Of a DNA stretch of 64,000 nucleotides, positions 8,395 through 18,222 are shown piece by piece. The notes below the pieces were generated by a model. That model ran no database searches. It was not told where the DNA came from and saw only the letters and a program-made list of their open reading frames with translations. Position 1 is the stretch's first letter. Every line of letters begins with the position of its first letter. The translations under genes were made by a program, and so were the position numbers. The DNA lies in assembly GCA_029250825.1 (NCBI GenBank), contig JAQXEN010000091.1:1-64000 (forward strand), in the 5' to 3' direction. Origin of the DNA: Porticoccaceae bacterium (GTDB lineage: Bacteria > Pseudomonadota > Gammaproteobacteria > Pseudomonadales > Porticoccaceae).

Positions 8395-10695
8395 ATGCCC
8401 CGACCACACCGCGCCAATTTTATCTATCACCTCACGCTGATTATCACCGGGGTTTTATTGGTTGCGTTTATTGGCACTGCACTTATTAGCCCAACAGCGC
8501 CCAGTGATCCACTGATCATTACTGGTACAGAGACCAATCGCAGCGATAGCGCTTACCTAGGTAGCAACAGCTGTGCCGGATGCCACGCAGAGGCCTACCA
8601 AGATTGGCGTGACTCCCATCACGATCAGGCCATGCAGCACGCCACCGGTAAGACAGTCAAAGGGGACTTTAATAATCGCGTATTTGAAGCGCCTGGCAAC
8701 AGCGCCCTATTTTCAACAAAAGCCGATGGTTTTTACGCCCGCTTAGCCGGTATCAATGGCGAGGTCCAAGAACATAAAATTCTCTACACCTTTGGCACAG
8801 AGCCCCTGCAGCAGTATCTTGTGGCCTTTGCCGATGGCCGCCTACAGCAGCTTCCTGTGGCCTGGAACACATTGACTGAGCAATGGTTTGACCCTCAGCC
8901 AGAGTTACTCGCACAACCTGGTGAATGGGTGCACTGGTCTGAGGGAGGCAAGAACTGGAATAGCATGTGTGCCGACTGTCACAGTAACAATGTTGAGAAG
9001 AACTTTGATATTGCCAGCAACAGTTACAGCACCAGCGTCTCGGAGATCGATGTGGGCTGTGAAGCCTGTCATGGCCCCGGGCGCGATCATGTTACGGCAG
9101 TTAGTTCAGCCAACTTTGATGCAGCGCTGGATCAGCTGCATATCAGTATGAAGGTCGGAGAAAATTCTCAGGCAGTGGTGGATCAGTGCGGGCGCTGTCA
9201 TGCTCGCCGCCAGCAACTGACCAACAAGTTTGAGCATGGCAGCAGCCAATTACTAGATTACTATTTACCCCAACTGCTGACCCCTCCAACCTATCACAGC
9301 GATGGCCAAATTCTCGATGAGGTGTTTGTCTACGGCTCCTTTGTCCAGAGCAAAATGTATCACTCAGGGGTCGGCTGTGTGGACTGCCACCAGCCCCATA
9401 GCGCAAAGCTTAAAGCCGAGGGCAATAAGCTCTGTGTCGGCTGTCATAGCAGTGAGCTATTCGATACACCCAAGCACCATCAGCATAGCGTGGATCTGGC
9501 AGGGACAATGGACAGCAATCAAGCTCAGGGAACCCAGTGCATTGACTGCCATATGCCAGGGCGACCCTATATGGGCAATGACTATCGCCGCGATCATAGC
9601 TTTCGCATACCGCGACCGGATCTCAGTGTTGCCCAGGGTACCCCCAATGCCTGCAATGACTGCCACAGCAAAGAGTCCGCCAAATGGGCTGCGGAAAAGA
9701 TTGTGCATTGGTATGGCCCTGAGCGTCCGGCACACTTTTCTGAAATCCTAAGTGCCGCTGCCAGCCAGCCCAATAATGCGGTGAAGCCTCTAGTATCGCT
9801 ATTAAATGATCTATCACAGCCAGCCATTGCTCGCGCCACGGCAGCCTCTCTGCTGGCCCCAGATATCTCACTTCCGCAAGTAGAACGCGCCATCATCCAT
9901 GCAACCAATGATCAGAGCGCATTGTTGCGAACCATCTCGGTTCAGACGCTCAATGCCAGTGCCAATAAAGTTTCACCCCTACTTGAGCGTCTCAATGACC
10001 CCGTACGTGCAGTGCGTATCGCCGCCGCTGAAGGGATGGTTGATGTGCCGGAGAACCAGGTACCAGCGGCGCTAACTGATGCTTTTAGTCAGGCCAATCA
10101 AGAGTATCAAACCTCACTGATGGTTAATGCCGACTTCCCCTCCGGTCGAATGCGTATGGCGGTTGATCAGCATCGCCGGGGTAATCTGGAGCAAGCTGCT
10201 AGTGAGTATTTAGCGGCATTAAAAATCGACAGTGGTTATAACGGGGCGCGGATGAATCTGGCGCAACTCTATTACAGCCAAGGAAAGCTGAGCGATACAG
10301 AGAGACTCTATCGAGAAGTGATCGAAGGAGAACCCAAGGCCAGCGACGCTCACTATTCTCTGGGACTACTGATGGCCGAACAGGGAGACTTCGAAGAGGC
10401 CGCGCTGTCACTAGAGAACGCCGCTTCCACCGGCAATAACCCACGCGCTTGGTACAACCTTGCGGTGTTGCATCAGCAGTCGGGGAAATCAATGGACGCG
10501 GAAAAAGCCTATCTGGCAGCCCTGCAACTAGCGCCGGGAAATGCAGAGTTTATCAATGGTCTGGTAAGCCTCTACGGTCAACAGCAGCGCTGGTTTAAAG
10601 CCATGCAGCTAATTGACCGAGCATTGATTGATGATCCCAACAAGCCTAGCCTAGAGCAATTAAAGCGGGCGGTGGGGCAGCGCTTGGGTTCTTAA
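8395..10695 (+). CDS. Octaheme c-type cytochrome fused to HEAT-like and TPR repeats
   Basis: This protein has 766 residues. One N-terminal membrane segment (about 11-33) anchors it with the rest in the periplasm. Eight CXXCH heme motifs are visible: C60, C192, C222, C265, C328, C347, C382 and C420, each followed by His at +4. Residues about 440-560 look like short alpha-helical HEAT-type repeats, and about 585-760 hold several TPRs (for example NLAQLYYSQGKLSDTERLYR and YNLAVLHQQSGKSMDAEKAY). The heme part resembles the doubled-CXXCH/cytochrome c554 class. The likely role is periplasmic electron transfer within a protein complex built on the TPRs; substrate and partner are unknown. No maturation or reductase genes are adjacent. 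Confidence 0.85.
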   Translation: MPRPHRANFIYHLTLIITGVLLVAFIGTALISPTAPSDPLIITGTETNRSDSAYLGSNSCAGCHAEAYQDWRDSHHDQAMQHATGKTVKGDFNNRVFEAPGNSALFSTKADGFYARLAGINGEVQEHKILYTFGTEPLQQYLVAFADGRLQQLPVAWNTLTEQWFDPQPELLAQPGEWVHWSEGGKNWNSMCADCHSNNVEKNFDIASNSYSTSVSEIDVGCEACHGPGRDHVTAVSSANFDAALDQLHISMKVGENSQAVVDQCGRCHARRQQLTNKFEHGSSQLLDYYLPQLLTPPTYHSDGQILDEVFVYGSFVQSKMYHSGVGCVDCHQPHSAKLKAEGNKLCVGCHSSELFDTPKHHQHSVDLAGTMDSNQAQGTQCIDCHMPGRPYMGNDYRRDHSFRIPRPDLSVAQGTPNACNDCHSKESAKWAAEKIVHWYGPERPAHFSEILSAAASQPNNAVKPLVSLLNDLSQPAIARATAASLLAPDISLPQVERAIIHATNDQSALLRTISVQTLNASANKVSPLLERLNDPVRAVRIAAAEGMVDVPENQVPAALTDAFSQANQEYQTSLMVNADFPSGRMRMAVDQHRRGNLEQAASEYLAALKIDSGYNGARMNLAQLYYSQGKLSDTERLYREVIEGEPKASDAHYSLGLLMAEQGDFEEAALSLENAASTGNNPRAWYNLAVLHQQSGKSMDAEKAYLAALQLAPGNAEFINGLVSLYGQQQRWFKAMQLIDRALIDDPNKPSLEQLKRAVGQRLGS

Positions 10696-10765
10696 CTCTT
10701 AGTTAGTGCCCAGTAGCTCTCAACGCTTAATTCTTACCTAGGGCGGATAGCGCAATAAGCACTGC

Positions 10766-12427
10766 CTATCGAAGTACTGCTCTGGCTTTCTCCAAGAGAT
10801 TACCCGCATGATTCATCACATGGAAAACAATGCTCTGCTCATTGCTCCCGGTAACCAGATGGGCACCGGGACCAATAGCATAAATTGCCACATCCTCACC
10901 GCCGTGGGTTTCAGACTCTCTTGGCACCAAGACCTCCTGGTGAAAACCCTCCGCCTCGGTGTCCACGGCGGTCAAATCCTGACGCCCGCCCAGGGACTTG
11001 CTGTAATAGGCCATATCGGCATTGGTTTCATCACCCAGATCGCGAAACCCGAGACCATTGATATAGCCCAGGGTCGTATAGGGCAGCCCGTCATCACCTA
11101 GAATCGGCGTCTCCGAACCCACCTCAACAACTTTTCCCAAAATCGGATTGCCGCGCTTGGGATAACCGGCCATGGTAAATACGTGACTATGATCCGCAGT
11201 AACAATAATCAGTGTATCCTCGCGACTGGTTGCATCCAGCGCAGCCTGGACTGCAAGAGACAGCTCCACCGTATCACTCAAGGCGGCAAAGGCACTGTTA
11301 GCGTGATGACCGTGGTCGATACGCCCAGCTTCCACCATCAGGAAAAACCCTCGATCATTATTATCGAGAATATCGATGGCCTTCGCGGTCATCTCGGTTA
11401 GGGATGGCTCTCCAGCGATATCGTTTTTGCGATCCGCCGCGTAGAGCATCTCCGACTCATTAAACAGTCCGAATAGCTGCTGATTGCTGGCACTATCCAC
11501 GGCGTCAAAACCGGCCTGATCAAACACATAGTCGCCATCGGGATAGAGTGCCTTCCACTCGTCCACAAGATTGCGCTTATCGTTGCGATCACCCTCTACC
11601 GGGCTGCGGGCATCTGGGCTGTTAGCAGCCGCATCCTTGGGCAGAAATTCTCGCCGTCCGCCACCCATTGCAACCTCGATACCATTGCTATCGACACCGG
11701 GATAGCGAGCCTCGAGATTGCGCTCAAAATTAATTAATTGCGAGGCTATATCCTCACAGCCTGCGGCAAGGGCCGCCGCTGGCATCATCGATGGGTTTTC
11801 CCAATCACGATCGGCTGATTTAGCATAGGTGGCCGCCGGCGTAGCATGAGTAATGCGTGCAGTGGAAACAATGCCAGTAGACAGCCCGGCGAGCTCGGCC
11901 AGCTCCAGCGCAGTAAATACCTGATTGCCAGCAGCAGATTCACAGTCCCCTTTAAGGGTATCTTCATCGAGGCCAATAACCCCAATATTGGTTTTAACAC
12001 CGCTTATAAGTGCAGTCATGGTGCCTGCAGAATCTGCTGTTTGAGCATCGACATTATAGGTTTTTGACAGGCCAACAAAGGGGAAGCGGCCAAAGCTTAG
12101 GCTGTTCTCTTCACCGGACATGCCCTGCTGCTGACCATCAAAAATACGCGCTGCAGTGACTGTGGTCACCCCCATACCATCGCCGACAAAGAGAATAATG
12201 TTTTTCGCCGAGCCGGCCTCTAATGCTAGGCGCTGAACCTGATTATTGGTCTCAGCCACCGCTGCCGCAGACTCTCTGTACCACTGATTATCAAGGGTAC
12301 CGAGAAGTGCTTTGTGGGTTGCGGCTTTTGGCGCCTCAGGTGGCGTGCAGCCAACCAGTAGCAGCGCAATCAGACCCGCGATAGACTGGTTAAATCGATG
12401 AAGGTGCAATGATTTCGAGCTCTGCAT
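10766..12427 (-). CDS. phoA: Alkaline phosphatase, lipoprotein form
   Basis: This is a PhoA-superfamily phosphomonoesterase that releases phosphate from organic esters outside the inner membrane. Counting from ATG 12427 (553 residues), a lipobox LLVGC puts the lipidated Cys at 27. The first metal-site Asp is D83 in FVGDGMG, and the nucleophile is S133 in TADSAGTMTAL. Further metal ligands lie in EAGRIDHGHH, TADHSH and ETHGGED. ATG 12427 has AGGA eight bases upstream; an upstream in-frame ATG at 12457 has no such site. Many PhoA proteins are soluble, so the lipid anchor is a difference worth noting. No Pho box was identified. Confidence 0.93.
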   Translation of the reverse strand: MQSSKSLHLHRFNQSIAGLIALLLVGCTPPEAPKAATHKALLGTLDNQWYRESAAAVAETNNQVQRLALEAGSAKNIILFVGDGMGVTTVTAARIFDGQQQGMSGEENSLSFGRFPFVGLSKTYNVDAQTADSAGTMTALISGVKTNIGVIGLDEDTLKGDCESAAGNQVFTALELAELAGLSTGIVSTARITHATPAATYAKSADRDWENPSMMPAAALAAGCEDIASQLINFERNLEARYPGVDSNGIEVAMGGGRREFLPKDAAANSPDARSPVEGDRNDKRNLVDEWKALYPDGDYVFDQAGFDAVDSASNQQLFGLFNESEMLYAADRKNDIAGEPSLTEMTAKAIDILDNNDRGFFLMVEAGRIDHGHHANSAFAALSDTVELSLAVQAALDATSREDTLIIVTADHSHVFTMAGYPKRGNPILGKVVEVGSETPILGDDGLPYTTLGYINGLGFRDLGDETNADMAYYSKSLGGRQDLTAVDTEAEGFHQEVLVPRESETHGGEDVAIYAIGPGAHLVTGSNEQSIVFHVMNHAGNLLEKARAVLR

Positions 12428-12515
12428 ACTGTTAATCCTGTCACGGGAAGTAGTCAAAAACCAAAGTCTTTGTTACGACAGCATTGTGACACTATGTGGG
12501 ACGGAGACGCGAGAT

Positions 12516-12767
12516 TTAGTCGAAGCGCAAAATCTCATCAATATCGAGGCCGTGAGCCTTGGCTATTTTGAACAGTTGCCAGAGTGACACAATGGCTTGG
12601 GGATCCTGTTCCATCCGTTGATACTGACGCAACGATAATTCGTAATCCGCCATATCTTCTTGAACTAGGTGCCCTTTTTTGCGCAACGAGACAATGCGTT
12701 TCTGCAGTTTTTCTTGTAGCTGCAAAAATTCATCGTAGTAAGCGGAGTCTGCATTTGGGCGTTGCAT
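12516..12767 (-). CDS. Small XRE-type helix-turn-helix protein
   Basis: This is an 83-residue protein. After a short helical N-terminus, residues from about 25 on follow the Cro/CI-type HTH pattern: IVSLRKKGHLVQEDMADYEL then SLRQYQRMEQ, and end with DIDEILRFD. The recognition helix is less basic than usual. ATG 12767 has a GAG nine bases upstream. The open frame continues upstream to 12971, but that part has no family resemblance and overlaps the divergent promoter region. It could autoregulate or control the divergent lipoprotein gene; this is inferred from position. Confidence 0.65.
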   Translation of the reverse strand: MQRPNADSAYYDEFLQLQEKLQKRIVSLRKKGHLVQEDMADYELSLRQYQRMEQDPQAIVSLWQLFKIAKAHGLDIDEILRFD

Positions 12768-13008
12768 ATCAGTTTTCTCAGATAAACGTTGACCTAGGAC
12801 GCCAAGGTTGGCATATTCAAAACCACAGCGACACGCCATGCTTGACGTCTTCCGTGACGAGCTAAATGAATATAAATGCGCGAACTGTGAAAACAACGGA
12901 GCTCTCTCTGGAGAGCTGACAAAGGAGCTATTTAACCAGCGTACTTCTATAAGAGTGCCCAGAGGGCCCACTCAAAGACAAAGTACTGTGTACAGGGAGC
13001 TACAATCA

Positions 13009-13479
13009 GTGACACTTCAACTACCCAACAAACTTATTCTCAGCATAGTAATAGTGGCCGGCACTTTACTGGGCTGTGCCCATAATGATTCAACACCCAG
13101 CTATGGCCTTGATACCTATACTTTAGGTCGCAGTTCGGTATTCACCCAACGTGAGCTAATTAATGAACAACTCAAAGACCCCGCTGAGATAGATACCCAA
13201 GTGCGAGACGCGCTGCTCAATAGTTACTGTGACCTGATGGCCCAGGGAGTAATCTATGTATCACCGGACAACCAGCCACAGCAGTGCCGTAGCCAGATTG
13301 AGAGCCTCAGCGGGACCAAGAGCCTCAGCGGGACTAAGAGCCTCAGCCAAACTGAAAGCCTCAGCAATAAAAGACGCCGATGCGCCTTCAAGTATCACAG
13401 CTGCATAAAATCCTGCCCTTTAAAGGGCGATGACTGCCTGCCCTGTATCGAGCGGGCAAAACGCTGCCTCAACGAGTAA
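13009..13479 (+). CDS. Small Cys-rich lipoprotein of unknown function
   Basis: The frame is open from 12808, but I place the start at GTG 13009, which has AGGGAG nine bases upstream and leads straight into a signal peptide ending in the lipobox LLGC. The mature protein of roughly 130 residues has an 18-base tandem repeat in its gene giving SLSGTK-type repeats. Its C-terminus is rich in Cys (pattern C-x6-C-x3-C-x6-C-x2-C-x6-C, read from CAFKYHSC, CPLKGDDC and CIERAKRC). The evenly spaced cysteines suggest disulfides or metal binding in the periplasm. I do not recognise a family. It ends one base from the end of the convergent GST gene. Confidence 0.6.
   Translation: MTLQLPNKLILSIVIVAGTLLGCAHNDSTPSYGLDTYTLGRSSVFTQRELINEQLKDPAEIDTQVRDALLNSYCDLMAQGVIYVSPDNQPQQCRSQIESLSGTKSLSGTKSLSQTESLSNKRRRCAFKYHSCIKSCPLKGDDCLPCIERAKRCLNE
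13303..13365. repeat. Tandem repeat, 18 nt x 3.5, inside the Cys-rich lipoprotein gene
   Basis: The unit AGCCTCAGCGGGACCAAG is followed by AGCCTCAGCGGGACTAAG, a diverged AGCCTCAGCCAAACTGAA and a half copy. The period is a multiple of three, so the frame is kept and the product gains SLSGTK-like hexapeptides. Confidence 0.9.
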
Positions 13480-13480
13480 C

Positions 13481-14110
13481 TCAACTGGACCCATAGGCAT
13501 AAAAACCACCGCGTTCCAGTGCCGCACTGTAGGCTGGGCGCTGGTGTAAACGCTGGCGATAGGCTGCGATATTCGGCAGGGTTTCCAGAGAATAGAGCAG
13601 CGGTGCAATCTCGACCACAAACGAAAGCTGAATATCGGCGCCAGAAAAACAGTTATCCACTAACCAGTCAACACCCTCAAGAGCATTCTCCAGATAGCCG
13701 AGATGACGCTGCAGTTCATCGGCGATTCTTGGCTGCAAAGGTGCTCCCGCATCTCCCAGCCGCGCGGTATACATCTTAAGCATCAGTGGCAACATGGCAC
13801 TGCCCTCAGCATAGTGCAGCCACTGCATATATTGTTCATGGCTATGACTACCGGTTTCAGGCTGTAAACGGCCAGCACCATAGTGGCGCAGGATATAGTC
13901 GATAATGGCACCGGACTCGATAATAGTGGCGTCGTCATCGGTCAACACTGGCGACTTGCCTAAGGGATGAACCTGCTCCAATTCCGGCGGTGCAAGATTG
14001 GTCACGGGATCGCGCTGATAGGTTTCTAATTGGTACTCAAGGCCGAGTTCTTCGAGTAACCAGAGCACTCGCTGGGAGCGGGAATTATTTAAATGATGGA
14101 CAGTCAACAT
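13481..14110 (-). CDS. Glutathione S-transferase family protein
   Basis: This 209-residue protein has the normal GST length. The N-terminal thioredoxin-like domain starts MLTVHHLNNSRSQRVLWLLE, with S10 and S12 in the region that usually contacts glutathione, and contains GKSPVL plus the Glu-Ser pair (IIESGAI) that binds the gamma-glutamyl part. The C-terminal all-helical domain has the typical SGADIQLSF segment near residue 165, comparable to the FTxAD N-capping box. It probably conjugates or reduces electrophilic compounds in the cytoplasm; the substrate cannot be told. It is transcribed towards the Cys-rich lipoprotein gene. Confidence 0.88.
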   Translation of the reverse strand: MLTVHHLNNSRSQRVLWLLEELGLEYQLETYQRDPVTNLAPPELEQVHPLGKSPVLTDDDATIIESGAIIDYILRHYGAGRLQPETGSHSHEQYMQWLHYAEGSAMLPLMLKMYTARLGDAGAPLQPRIADELQRHLGYLENALEGVDWLVDNCFSGADIQLSFVVEIAPLLYSLETLPNIAAYRQRLHQRPAYSAALERGGFYAYGSS

Positions 14111-14199
14111 AGCTGAGACTCTTATATAAAAGATTAACTACTGCTCTATAGGGCAGTTCATTGCGCTGAGTGGACAGCTGCCAATCCAGTATACCTAAA

Positions 14200-14241
14200 A
14201 ATTAGCGCCCAATAATTAGCCCCAAGCAATTAGCGCCGAAC
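14200..14241. repeat. Tandem repeat, 14 nt x 3, upstream of rlmA
   Basis: Units AATTAGCGCCCAAT, AATTAGCCCCAAGC and AATTAGCGCCGAAC follow one another and the next four bases (AATT) begin a fourth. The array ends two bases before the TTG where the rlmA open frame begins. Confidence 0.88.
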
Positions 14242-14243
14242 AA

Positions 14244-15242
14244 TTGTTCTCTGCTATTAACCGCTGTAAGCTGTGGTCTCGTCTGTTTGCCTCCGAGATT
14301 ACCTTGCCCAAAGCCTTTGCCTACCCAGCGTTGCGCTCCACTCGCGACAATTTTAAATGTCCAAACTGCGATCAGGCATTGATCCTGCAGCCCGAGACTC
14401 AGCCCCAAACTTATCGCTGCAATAATCAGCACAGCTTTGATCTAGCTCGAGAGGGCTATCTGAATCTACTGTTGGCGCAGAACAAACGCAGCCGCAATCC
14501 CGGCGACAGTGATGAGATGATTCGCAGCCGACAGCGCTTTTTGAATGCCGGTTATTACCAACCTCTAGCCGACGCCATTATCGCCGCCGTAGCCAAGGCC
14601 GCGAACGGCACTGAGCAGAGTGTTTTAGATCTCGGCTGCGGCGAGGGATACTACTTACAGCAGTTGCGCATAGCCTCTCAAAACGTAGCCTCTCAAAAAC
14701 TAGCCTCTAAAACGACAGCCTCCGACACTAAAAGCTCCAACCAAACCCTTAAACTACTGGGCATAGATATCTCTAAGTTTGCCGTGCGCCTCGCGGCAAA
14801 ACGCAAAATCGATGCCCGCCTCGCAGTGGACAGCGTCTACAATATTCCTCTATTTGAAAACCGCATCGATACCGCTGTTTCAGTATTTTCGCCGATCAGT
14901 ATCGAGGAAACTGCACGGGTACTTAAACCCCAAGGCAAACTGATTATGGTGGGTCCCGGTGCAGAGCATCTATCCGGTCTCACTGCTCTGATCTACGAAC
15001 AGTCTCTGCCCCACGGCGGCAACACAGAGGGTTTGGAAAAGGCGGCGCAATTTAGCCTGCTGGAGCAGATTGAAATAAAGCAGACTATTGTGGTTTCTGG
15101 CAGCGATATTATCGATCTGCTCAAGATGACACCCTACTACTGGCACAGTCGTCCGGAGCAGCAGGAGATGCTGACCCAACTGGATAAGCTTGAAACACTG
15201 ATCCACTTTAATATTAATATCTATCAGAACCAGAACAGCTAA
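14244..15242 (+). CDS. rlmA: 23S rRNA (guanine-N1)-methyltransferase RlmA
   Basis: RlmA methylates G745 of 23S rRNA with S-adenosylmethionine. The N-terminal zinc ribbon has C39, C42, C59 and H63 (FKCPNC and RCNNQHSF). KRSRNPGDSDEM and FLNAGYYQPL are highly characteristic of the family, and the SAM-binding motif VLDLGCGEGYY follows. Directly after this motif lies a low-complexity insert of about 20 residues, encoded by a 15-base tandem repeat; the normal fold resumes at LLGIDISKFAVRLAAKR. The start is uncertain: there is no ATG, the frame begins at TTG 14244, and a TTG at 14331 would give the family's usual N-terminus, but neither has a clear ribosome binding site. Confidence 0.9.
   Translation: MFSAINRCKLWSRLFASEITLPKAFAYPALRSTRDNFKCPNCDQALILQPETQPQTYRCNNQHSFDLAREGYLNLLLAQNKRSRNPGDSDEMIRSRQRFLNAGYYQPLADAIIAAVAKAANGTEQSVLDLGCGEGYYLQQLRIASQNVASQKLASKTTASDTKSSNQTLKLLGIDISKFAVRLAAKRKIDARLAVDSVYNIPLFENRIDTAVSVFSPISIEETARVLKPQGKLIMVGPGAEHLSGLTALIYEQSLPHGGNTEGLEKAAQFSLLEQIEIKQTIVVSGSDIIDLLKMTPYYWHSRPEQQEMLTQLDKLETLIHFNINIYQNQNS
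14671..14730. repeat. Tandem repeat, 15 nt x 4, inside rlmA
   Basis: Units TAGCCTCTCAAAACG, TAGCCTCTCAAAAAC, TAGCCTCTAAAACGA and CAGCCTCCGACACTA run in succession. They encode ASQNV-ASQKL-ASKTT-ASDTK-like pentapeptides, a surface insert in the methyltransferase fold. Confidence 0.9.
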
Positions 15243-15269
15243 CAGAATCCATCACTACAAGAACCCAAT

Positions 15270-16154
15270 ATGACCCCAGCAGAGCAACAATTTTTAACCC
15301 GCAACAGACTCCATGAAACCTATCTCCGGAGTGCCGAAAAGTGGTTCTCGCCGCTGCTGGAAAAAATCCAACCGGGCGGGGACAAGGCGCTGATTATTGG
15401 TATCAATGGCTCCCAAGGCTCGGGTAAATCGACCCTCGCCGATTATCTCTGCACCATGTTCAAGGAACGCCACGCACTGCGCTCAGTGTCTCTGTCTCTG
15501 GATGATTTTTACCTGACTCAACGAGAGCGTCAAGAGCTATCCAAGAGGGTTCATCCACTATTAGAAACTCGTGGAGTGCCCGGCACTCACGATATCCCTC
15601 TGGCCATTCAGACTATTGCTCAGCTAGTCGATGGTTCCGGGGAAACCGTTGTCCCGCGGTTTGATAAGAGTCAGGACGATCGCATGCCAGCGGCACAATG
15701 CGATACTGTTAATGGCCCAGTGGATATTATTATTCTTGAAGGCTGGTGTGTCGGTGCCAAGCCCCAGACTGAGGGGCAGTTAATTGAACCACTCAATAGC
15801 CTCGAGGCCGATAGAGATCCAGATGGAGTTTGGCGTAACGCTGTCAACCAGGCACTGGCCGGAGAGTATCAGACTTTATTTGCACTGCTAGATCTGCTGA
15901 TTATGCTCCAGGCACCCTCTTTCGATACGGTGTTTAACTGGCGTCTGGAACAGGAAGAAAAGATGCTTGCGCGCCTGGGAGATGCCGCCACTAAAGAGCA
16001 GCACCAAGGCATTATGTCGGGCAATCAAATTGCCCAGTTTATTGCTCACTACCAGCGTATTACCGAACAGAGTTTGGCCGAAATGCCTGAGCGCGCCGAT
16101 CATCTATACAGGCTCGACCCTCAGCGACAGATTGTCAATTGCGTGCATAGATGA
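15270..16154 (+). CDS. P-loop kinase, D-glycerate 3-kinase (GLYK/Tda10) like
   Basis: This 294-residue protein has a Walker A motif GSQGSGKST at about residues 47-55. It also shows SLDDFYLT, RGVPGTHDIPLA, VPRFDKSQDDR and IIILEGWCVG, the order seen in plant D-glycerate 3-kinases and yeast Tda10-like proteins of the phosphoribulokinase/uridine kinase class. It most likely phosphorylates a small hydroxylated metabolite; D-glycerate is the family precedent but not proven for bacterial members. It follows rlmA by 27 bases on the same strand, so the two may be co-transcribed. Confidence 0.8.
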   Translation: MTPAEQQFLTRNRLHETYLRSAEKWFSPLLEKIQPGGDKALIIGINGSQGSGKSTLADYLCTMFKERHALRSVSLSLDDFYLTQRERQELSKRVHPLLETRGVPGTHDIPLAIQTIAQLVDGSGETVVPRFDKSQDDRMPAAQCDTVNGPVDIIILEGWCVGAKPQTEGQLIEPLNSLEADRDPDGVWRNAVNQALAGEYQTLFALLDLLIMLQAPSFDTVFNWRLEQEEKMLARLGDAATKEQHQGIMSGNQIAQFIAHYQRITEQSLAEMPERADHLYRLDPQRQIVNCVHR

Positions 16155-16172
16155 TTCTAGTTTGCGGGCTTG

Positions 16173-16228
16173 GCTTTAAAATCTCAGCTTTAAAATCTCG
16201 GTTTTAAAAACCAAGCTTTACAAGCCTA
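16173..16228. repeat. Tandem repeat, 14 nt x 4, between converging genes
   Basis: Units GCTTTAAAATCTCA, GCTTTAAAATCTCG, GTTTTAAAAACCAA and GCTTTACAAGCCTA lie between the kinase stop and the CBS gene stop. GCTTGG before the array and CCAAGC inside it are inverted, so the transcripts could also fold here. Confidence 0.88.
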
Positions 16229-16239
16229 GCACTTACAAA

Positions 16240-16650
16240 TTAAGCCGCTGCATTGGCAAACTGACTGACCACGGTAAGCAGTTGTCGGCAGGTTATCTGT
16301 CCTACCAACTTTCCCTTGTCTACCACCGGCAGACGACGGTGACCCTGCTTGATCATAAAGTCTGCTACTTCGACCACATCAGCATGCAACTTGCAGGAAT
16401 CCACCTCTTCGGTCATATAGTCGCGAACGCTGCCAATATCAGAATTGTTGTTATAGCTGGCATTGAGAATGGCTCTGAGACAGTCCAACTCTGAGAGCAC
16501 ACCCAGCAAAGTGCTCTGGTCATCCACCACACAGACACCGGAGACTTTGTGGTCAACAATCAACTCGATGGCATCAAAGACATTGTCGGTGGCGGATACA
16601 CTAATTGGATTGCGCGACATGTAGTCGCTTAAATCAACAGAACGCAGCAT
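16240..16650 (-). CDS. CBS-domain protein
   Basis: This 136-residue protein consists of little more than two CBS motifs: the first around YMSRNPISVSATDNVFDAIE to GVLSELD, the second around YMTEEVDSCKLHADVVEVAD to VGQITCRQLL. Paired CBS motifs form a Bateman module that senses adenine nucleotides or similar ligands. No catalytic domain is attached, so it probably regulates a partner protein. ATG 16650 has AGGGG six bases upstream. A gap of about 220 bases containing a terminator separates it from purA. Confidence 0.88.
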   Translation of the reverse strand: MLRSVDLSDYMSRNPISVSATDNVFDAIELIVDHKVSGVCVVDDQSTLLGVLSELDCLRAILNASYNNNSDIGSVRDYMTEEVDSCKLHADVVEVADFMIKQGHRRLPVVDKGKLVGQITCRQLLTVVSQFANAAA

Positions 16651-16790
16651 AAAATTCCCCTCGATTAATCATTCAGTTAGACCGTTTAATAAATTACTCG
16701 GTAACCCATAGTTAATAATTTTAGCCTGAATAGACAGGCCCAGTGCAACTATTTTTAAACTGAGACCTAAGAAAAACATAAACTGGGATA

Positions 16791-16816
16791 AAAAAAGGCC
16801 TGCTCGAAAGCAGGCC
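16791..16816 (-). terminator. Intrinsic terminator of the hisZ-purA unit
   Basis: On the minus strand, an eight-pair stem (GGCCTGCT / AGCAGGCC) with loop TTCG is followed by six T. It lies about 55 bases after the purA stop. Confidence 0.9.
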
Positions 16817-16869
16817 CTTTAGGATTAACAGCACTACACCAAGAGGGTTAAGATTAACCTCCCAAAAGG

Positions 16870-18192
<1,323 letters not shown>

Positions 18193-18222
18193 TTAGGCTG
18201 CCTAGCGCTTAATATTTAAACC

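Noticed and set aside
12768-12971. Upstream extension of the XRE-type protein frame
   Set aside because: The extra 68 residues show no family pattern and cover the divergent promoter region.
12808-13008. In-frame upstream extension of the Cys-rich lipoprotein gene from ATG 12808
   Set aside because: It would place about 67 charged residues before a good signal peptide, and the GTG at 13009 has a well-spaced AGGGAG.
5053-16650. Possible genomic island starting at the tRNA
   Set aside because: No integrase, direct repeat of the tRNA 3' end or mobile-element gene is visible, and most genes look chromosomal (RlmA, GST, alkaline phosphatase).
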